Source: Gemmatimonadota bacterium
Lineage (GTDB): Bacteria > Gemmatimonadota > Gemmatimonadetes > Gemmatimonadales > GWC2-71-9
Assembly: GCA_025360265.1 (NCBI GenBank)
Contig: JANYCP010000003.1
Span: forward strand, 1 to 15,855
Reading direction: 5' to 3'
DNA length: 15,855 bases
Numbering within the stretch: position 1 is the first letter of the stretch; every line of letters starts with the position of its first letter. A model generated the notes under the pieces. It ran no database searches and had not been told where the DNA came from. It saw only the letters and a list, made by a program, of their open reading frames with translations. The translations under genes were made by a program, and so were the position numbers. Positions 13,145-15,855 of this stretch are shown in pieces.

Positions 13145-13630
13145 GTGAGAAATGCCACTTCCTTATCGTTTGTGCTGGGAACGCTGCTCGGCTGTGCTTC
13201 CGCCGACATTTCCGACGGATCGCAGGCTGCTGCTTCCGCGACGATCTATGTAACCAATAGCGCGTGCGCTTCGGCGCCGTGCGGTCCGATCGATGTGCTG
13301 GCCTTTCCCTCGAACAATCCAAATGTGCCCGGCGGTGCGTGGCGCTTCAGCCTCGGCCGGATGACCACGCCCACTGCTTGCTTCAGCATCCCAAAGCACG
13401 AGGCGTTCTACATCACCTCGACCGACATGTATGGATATGGACACACCGATAGCGTGGTGTGGACTCCAAGCATTCGCCTTTCGCTCGCGGCGGTACCACC
13501 TGACAGCAATCAACTGCAGCTCAGCGCCAGCACCTCTGGTTTCGTGCCGTCGTCTGCGTCCGGATGGGCAGTGTCCTTTCCTGATGGGCAGATAACGTCG
13601 CGTACGGCTTGCGCTGTAACGAGCAACTAG
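13145..13630 (+). CDS. Predicted small exported lipoprotein, function unknown
   Basis: The frame starts with GTG, with GGAGG at 13136-13140 four bases upstream, and gives 161 residues. Residues 1-17 are a lipoprotein signal peptide: a basic RN start, a hydrophobic stretch and the lipobox LLGC with the lipidated Cys17. The mature part is strand-rich, opens with a short Ser/Ala linker and has four further cysteines (41, 46, 79, 156) that could form two disulfides. Recognisable segments are ATIYVTNSACASAPCGPIDVLAFP, NVPGGAWRFSLG and RTACAVTSN. I do not recognise the family. It is convergent with the next gene. A cell-envelope location is inferred from the lipobox. Confidence 0.75.
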   Translation: MRNATSLSFVLGTLLGCASADISDGSQAAASATIYVTNSACASAPCGPIDVLAFPSNNPNVPGGAWRFSLGRMTTPTACFSIPKHEAFYITSTDMYGYGHTDSVVWTPSIRLSLAAVPPDSNQLQLSASTSGFVPSSASGWAVSFPDGQITSRTACAVTSN

Positions 13631-13671
13631 CCCTGGTTACGTGGGATCCCCATGTGCGGCTTGCTGCTCGC

Positions 13672-13700
13672 CGCTGACGTCACTTCCCTTCGCGTCAGCG
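13672..13700. terminator. Stem-loop between convergent genes
   Basis: CGCTGACG (13672-13679) pairs with CGTCAGCG (13693-13700) over a 13-base loop, in the 81-base gap between two convergent genes. It could act as a bidirectional terminator. No T-run is present, so confidence is modest. Confidence 0.4.
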
Positions 13701-13711
13701 CGCGGGAATCG

Positions 13712-14446
13712 TTACGGAGTCCCCGTTGCAGTGAAAGTCATCGGTGATGCGCCGGGGTAATTCACAGTCGCTCTCACCGTATTCGTCCCGGGTGCGGTCC
13801 CAAGCGTCCAGCTTCCAACTCGCGCGTAACCGTAGTTGTCCGTCGTGGTAGTGCCTCCGGCAATCGTTCCGCCGCCCGCCGTGACCGTGAATTGAACAAC
13901 GGCTCCAACCAATATTCTTGAGCCTGCGGACCCATTCGTCACCACGGTGATCGCCGGTGGATCGAGGACGGCAGTTCCCGCGGGACGGGACTGGTCGAAC
14001 CCGGAAAATTTGGACATCTGGGCCATCTCAACCGCGGTGGCGACGAACTGAATCGAAGTCGTGTTCGGCGCCGTCACGGTCAACGTCTTCTGGCCAACCG
14101 GCAACGTCATCTCCCAGCTGCCAACCGTCGCAATTCCGCTCGCTCCGGTGATCTGACTTCCGCCCGTGACCAATCCGTTTGCTGCTCCGCCGCCGGCAAA
14201 CGTGACGGTGATCCCCGATACCGGGTGGCCCGAGCTGTCAACGATAATGACAGCAGGCGGTACGGGAATGAGCTGTCCCCAGCCGATTGTCTGACCATCC
14301 CCGGCGACGGCGGTCATCGTAAGGGACGGAGCCGGGGCAGGCGGTGGAGGGGGCGGCGGCCGGGTTGTGCCGATATCGTCTGCGCCATTGCACCCGGTGC
14401 ACAGTGCCGCCACGGTGATCACGCCGAAACGCGATGCTGCTGTCAT
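13712..14446 (-). CDS. Predicted lipoprotein with two bacterial Ig-like repeats
   Basis: The frame is open further upstream, but ATG at 14446 has a perfect GGAGGAG 5 bases before it and begins a signal peptide, giving 244 residues. The signal is MTAASRFGVITVAALCTGC; Cys19 is the likely lipidated residue, though the lipobox CTGC is not canonical. A proline linker follows (30-40). Residues 41-138 and 141-244 are two related domains of invasin/Big_1 style, sharing G-x-A-x-VGSW then LTVTA or VRATV and ending FVATA or FTATG. Such domains usually act as surface stalks or adhesive modules. The function of this protein is unknown. It is divergent from the following gene. Confidence 0.82.
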   Translation of the reverse strand: MTAASRFGVITVAALCTGCNGADDIGTTRPPPPPPPAPAPSLTMTAVAGDGQTIGWGQLIPVPPAVIIVDSSGHPVSGITVTFAGGGAANGLVTGGSQITGASGIATVGSWEMTLPVGQKTLTVTAPNTTSIQFVATAVEMAQMSKFSGFDQSRPAGTAVLDPPAITVVTNGSAGSRILVGAVVQFTVTAGGGTIAGGTTTTDNYGYARVGSWTLGTAPGTNTVRATVNYPGASPMTFTATGTP

Positions 14447-14451
14447 CAGGA

Positions 14452-14458
14452 CTCCTCC
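14452..14458 (-). promoter_or_regulatory. Shine-Dalgarno deciding the Ig-like lipoprotein start
   Basis: On the minus strand GGAGGAG precedes the ATG at 14446 by 5 bases and rules out the longer frame beginning at 14689. Confidence 0.75.
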
Positions 14459-14507
14459 GGCGCCGCAAGACGGCTTGGGTCCGCGCGGTGCCTCCGGGGT
14501 AGAAGTA

Positions 14508-14535
14508 GTATTAGTCCGAATGTCCCACCCGTCAA
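14508..14535 (-). promoter_or_regulatory. Candidate sigma-70-like promoter for the Ig-like lipoprotein
   Basis: On the minus strand TTGACG (14535-14530) is followed after 16 bases by TAATAC (14513-14508). The -35 is five of six to consensus and the -10 is weaker. Transcription would start about 50-60 bases before the ATG at 14446. No equally good promoter is seen for the divergent gene in this 103-base gap. Confidence 0.45.
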
Positions 14536-14549
14536 GCCGCAGGTGATCG

Positions 14550-15674
14550 ATGAAATGTCGCGCGCCCCTCTGGTTTTTTCTCGGAATTGTCGCTGGTTGC
14601 TCCCACGCGGATGCGTTCGCGTATGTCGCGCCGGATGTAGGTCCGAGTTCCACCGGATCCGATGTGGTGCTGACGCAGAACGCGATCAATTACTGGCCCA
14701 CGCTGACCGCGGACGGGACCGGCGTGCTCTACTCGTATATCGATGAAACCGAAGCAACGGTGCGTCCGATCACCCAGTTCGAATCCCCACCCTATGTGGT
14801 GGGCGGCCTCCATATACATCGTTGCATGGGAGAGATCCCGGTGGGTGGCGGCACGCGCCATTGGGAATTCTGCGACAATCGTCCCGACGAGATCGATTCG
14901 TTGACGTCGTTCACTGCCTATGCGATGGGGACAGATGGCCGCTTGATCTACTCCGAATCAATCACACCGCGAAGATTCCCGTTCGACACGGCGCGGGTCT
15001 CGCTTTGGCTTGCCGATTCGGCAACGCCGTTCCGCCGGACGTTGCTCGCCAAATTCCCGAAGATCATCGGCGACAGCATCGTGAACTGGATTGCCGACCT
15101 GCAATGGACAGGACCGAAATCATTCCTTGCCATCGGCCAACGTGCGGTGCTGTTGCCGGCGGGTAGTTCAAGCGCAGTTGATTCGGTGTTCTACGGCCAA
15201 TCCATTCTACGGGGGACGATTGCTGATGGCATCGCGACCCTGAATGTGGTGCCGGGCACCATTGGCGCAACAGCCTACGCAGTGACCGACAGCGGCACAT
15301 CAATCGTGATCGCTCAACTTGATCGTACCGATCTCATGAAAGTGCCGATGGCCGGCGGTGCATCGTCGGTGATCGCCGTCGGCGTGGCGGCGGTGGGCTC
15401 GCAAGTGGTTGGTTTGTCGTGTCGCGGCACGCGATGCGTCGCTGCGGTTGGTGCCGGCGGCGCTGGACAACTGCGCAGCGTGAATCTCGTGACTGGTGCC
15501 GTGGCGACGGTGCTGTCGACCGTCAAGCCGATCTCGATGCCAGTACTAACCTCATCCGGCGATGTGATTGCGCAGGTCGGGCCGGGATTAGGAAGGATTC
15601 GCACGTCCGGGACGGCGTTCAATCCGTCGAGCCCGTCGCTGACGCTGCATTTGTATAAGAACTTGGTGCCGTAA
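14550..15674 (+). CDS. Predicted lipoprotein with beta-propeller-like repeats
   Basis: The product has 374 residues. It begins with a lipoprotein signal peptide (MKCRAPLWFFLGIVAGC, lipobox VAGC, Cys17). AGGTGA lies 3 bases before the ATG. The mature part has repeated strand units resembling PD40/TolB-type propeller blades: NYWPTLTADGTGVLYSYID (48-66), SFTAYAMGTDGRLIYSES (120-137), SMPVLTSSGDVIAQVG (329-344), and others less clear. Cys pairs at 92/108 and 291/296 could be disulfides. The propeller call is by eye and the partner or ligand is unknown. It lies divergent to the Ig-like lipoprotein, and a period-7 array follows its stop by 2 bases. Confidence 0.78.
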   Translation: MKCRAPLWFFLGIVAGCSHADAFAYVAPDVGPSSTGSDVVLTQNAINYWPTLTADGTGVLYSYIDETEATVRPITQFESPPYVVGGLHIHRCMGEIPVGGGTRHWEFCDNRPDEIDSLTSFTAYAMGTDGRLIYSESITPRRFPFDTARVSLWLADSATPFRRTLLAKFPKIIGDSIVNWIADLQWTGPKSFLAIGQRAVLLPAGSSSAVDSVFYGQSILRGTIADGIATLNVVPGTIGATAYAVTDSGTSIVIAQLDRTDLMKVPMAGGASSVIAVGVAAVGSQVVGLSCRGTRCVAAVGAGGAGQLRSVNLVTGAVATVLSTVKPISMPVLTSSGDVIAQVGPGLGRIRTSGTAFNPSSPSLTLHLYKNLVP

Positions 15675-15676
15675 GA

Positions 15677-15711
15677 GGAGATAGGAGATAGGAGCTAGGA
15701 GATAGGAGATA
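15677..15711 (+). repeat. Heptamer array after the propeller lipoprotein (5 units)
   Basis: Five phased 7-base units begin 2 bases after the stop codon: GGAGATA four times and one variant GGAGCTA in the middle position. The period matches the other two arrays in the window, but the unit sequence is different. It lies between two convergent genes. Confidence 0.88.
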
Positions 15712-15715
15712 GGAC

Positions 15716-15731
15716 ACGGAGTCAGCTCCGT
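15716..15731. terminator. Small hairpin at a convergent gene end
   Basis: ACGGAG (15716-15721) pairs with CTCCGT (15726-15731) over a 4-base loop that contains the stop codon of the minus-strand gene. The stem is short; a shared terminator role is only possible. Confidence 0.25.
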
Positions 15732-15855
15732 TGCCAAAGCCGGAGCGTTAGCGCACGGGTTTCGCCCGCGAGCGCGCGCAAACGATCCAGCTCCTCCTCG
15801 GCGGGCGCGCCCAATTCGTGGAGCAACTCGAGAAGCGCGCTGGACTCCGCGGCCG
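15722..15855 (-). CDS. C-terminal fragment of an unidentified minus-strand gene
   Basis: The minus-strand frame is open from the right window edge to a TGA at 15724-15722 and encodes 43 residues: AAESSALLELLHELG, then APAEEELDRLRALAGETRAL and TLRLWQRS. The start lies beyond the window. Composition (Leu, Glu, Ala, Arg with helical spacing and no early stop) looks like a real coding end, predicted helical. The family cannot be told from this piece. It is convergent with the propeller lipoprotein, with the heptamer array between them. Confidence 0.6.
   Translation of the reverse strand, partial: AAESSALLELLHELGAPAEEELDRLRALAGETRALTLRLWQRS

Noticed and set aside
12925..13260. 111-codon plus-strand frame from the end of map into the next gene
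   Set aside because: Overlaps map and the GTG-started lipoprotein in another frame; no Shine-Dalgarno or family features.
14447..14689. Longer start for the Ig-like lipoprotein
   Set aside because: The extra 81 residues would run across the divergent promoter region and bury the signal peptide; the GGAGGAG site marks 14446.
14225..14746. 173-codon plus-strand frame spanning the divergent lipoprotein gap
   Set aside because: It overlaps the signal-peptide ends of two better supported genes and has Arg/Gly/Cys shadow composition.

Overview
The window is about 15.9 kb of GC-rich bacterial DNA. From position 1 to 11538 it carries the end of the str operon (3' half of tuf) followed by a contiguous S10-spc ribosomal protein operon: rpsJ, rplC, rplD, rplW, rplB, rpsS, rplV, rpsC, rplP, rpmC, rpsQ, rplN, rplX, rplE, rpsH, rplF, rplR, rpsE, rpmD, rplO, secY. 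The genes overlap by 1-8 bases or sit within about 20 bases of each other (the longest gap, 45 bases, is before rpsH), so they are almost certainly co-transcribed and translationally coupled. They build the 30S and 50S subunits and the SecY translocon. rpsN (uS14), normally between rplE and rpsH, is absent; an 11-codon mini-ORF with its own Shine-Dalgarno sequence lies in the gap.

At 11539-11708 the expected secY-adk-map continuity is broken by 170 bases. This gap holds a 12-bp perfect stem-loop flanked on both sides by arrays of a 7-bp repeat in opposite orientation. The right-hand array runs directly into the adk start codon. adk and map follow (11709-13018, ATGA overlap). The usual next genes (infA, rpmJ and the alpha operon) are not in this window.

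From 13019 to 15674 the content changes to three predicted exported lipoproteins: a 161-residue protein of unknown function, a minus-strand protein with two bacterial Ig-like repeats behind a proline linker, and a divergently transcribed 374-residue protein with beta-propeller-like repeats. The last 134 bases hold the C-terminus of a further minus-strand gene that enters from the right.

Two features stand out. First, period-7 tandem repeats of different unit sequence occur at three places, always in gaps between genes and close to a stop or start codon. Second, several ribosomal proteins carry long low-complexity extensions, above all uS5 with an approximately 88-residue N-terminal Gly/Arg/Gln (RGG-type) domain, uL4 with a 63-residue Lys/Ala/Pro tail and uL5 with an approximately 45-residue Lys/Ala N-terminus. 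The protein style (RNA operon plus Ig-like and propeller lipoproteins) and repeat style suggest a member of Gemmatimonadota or a nearby phylum. That is inference from general familiarity, not from a database search.
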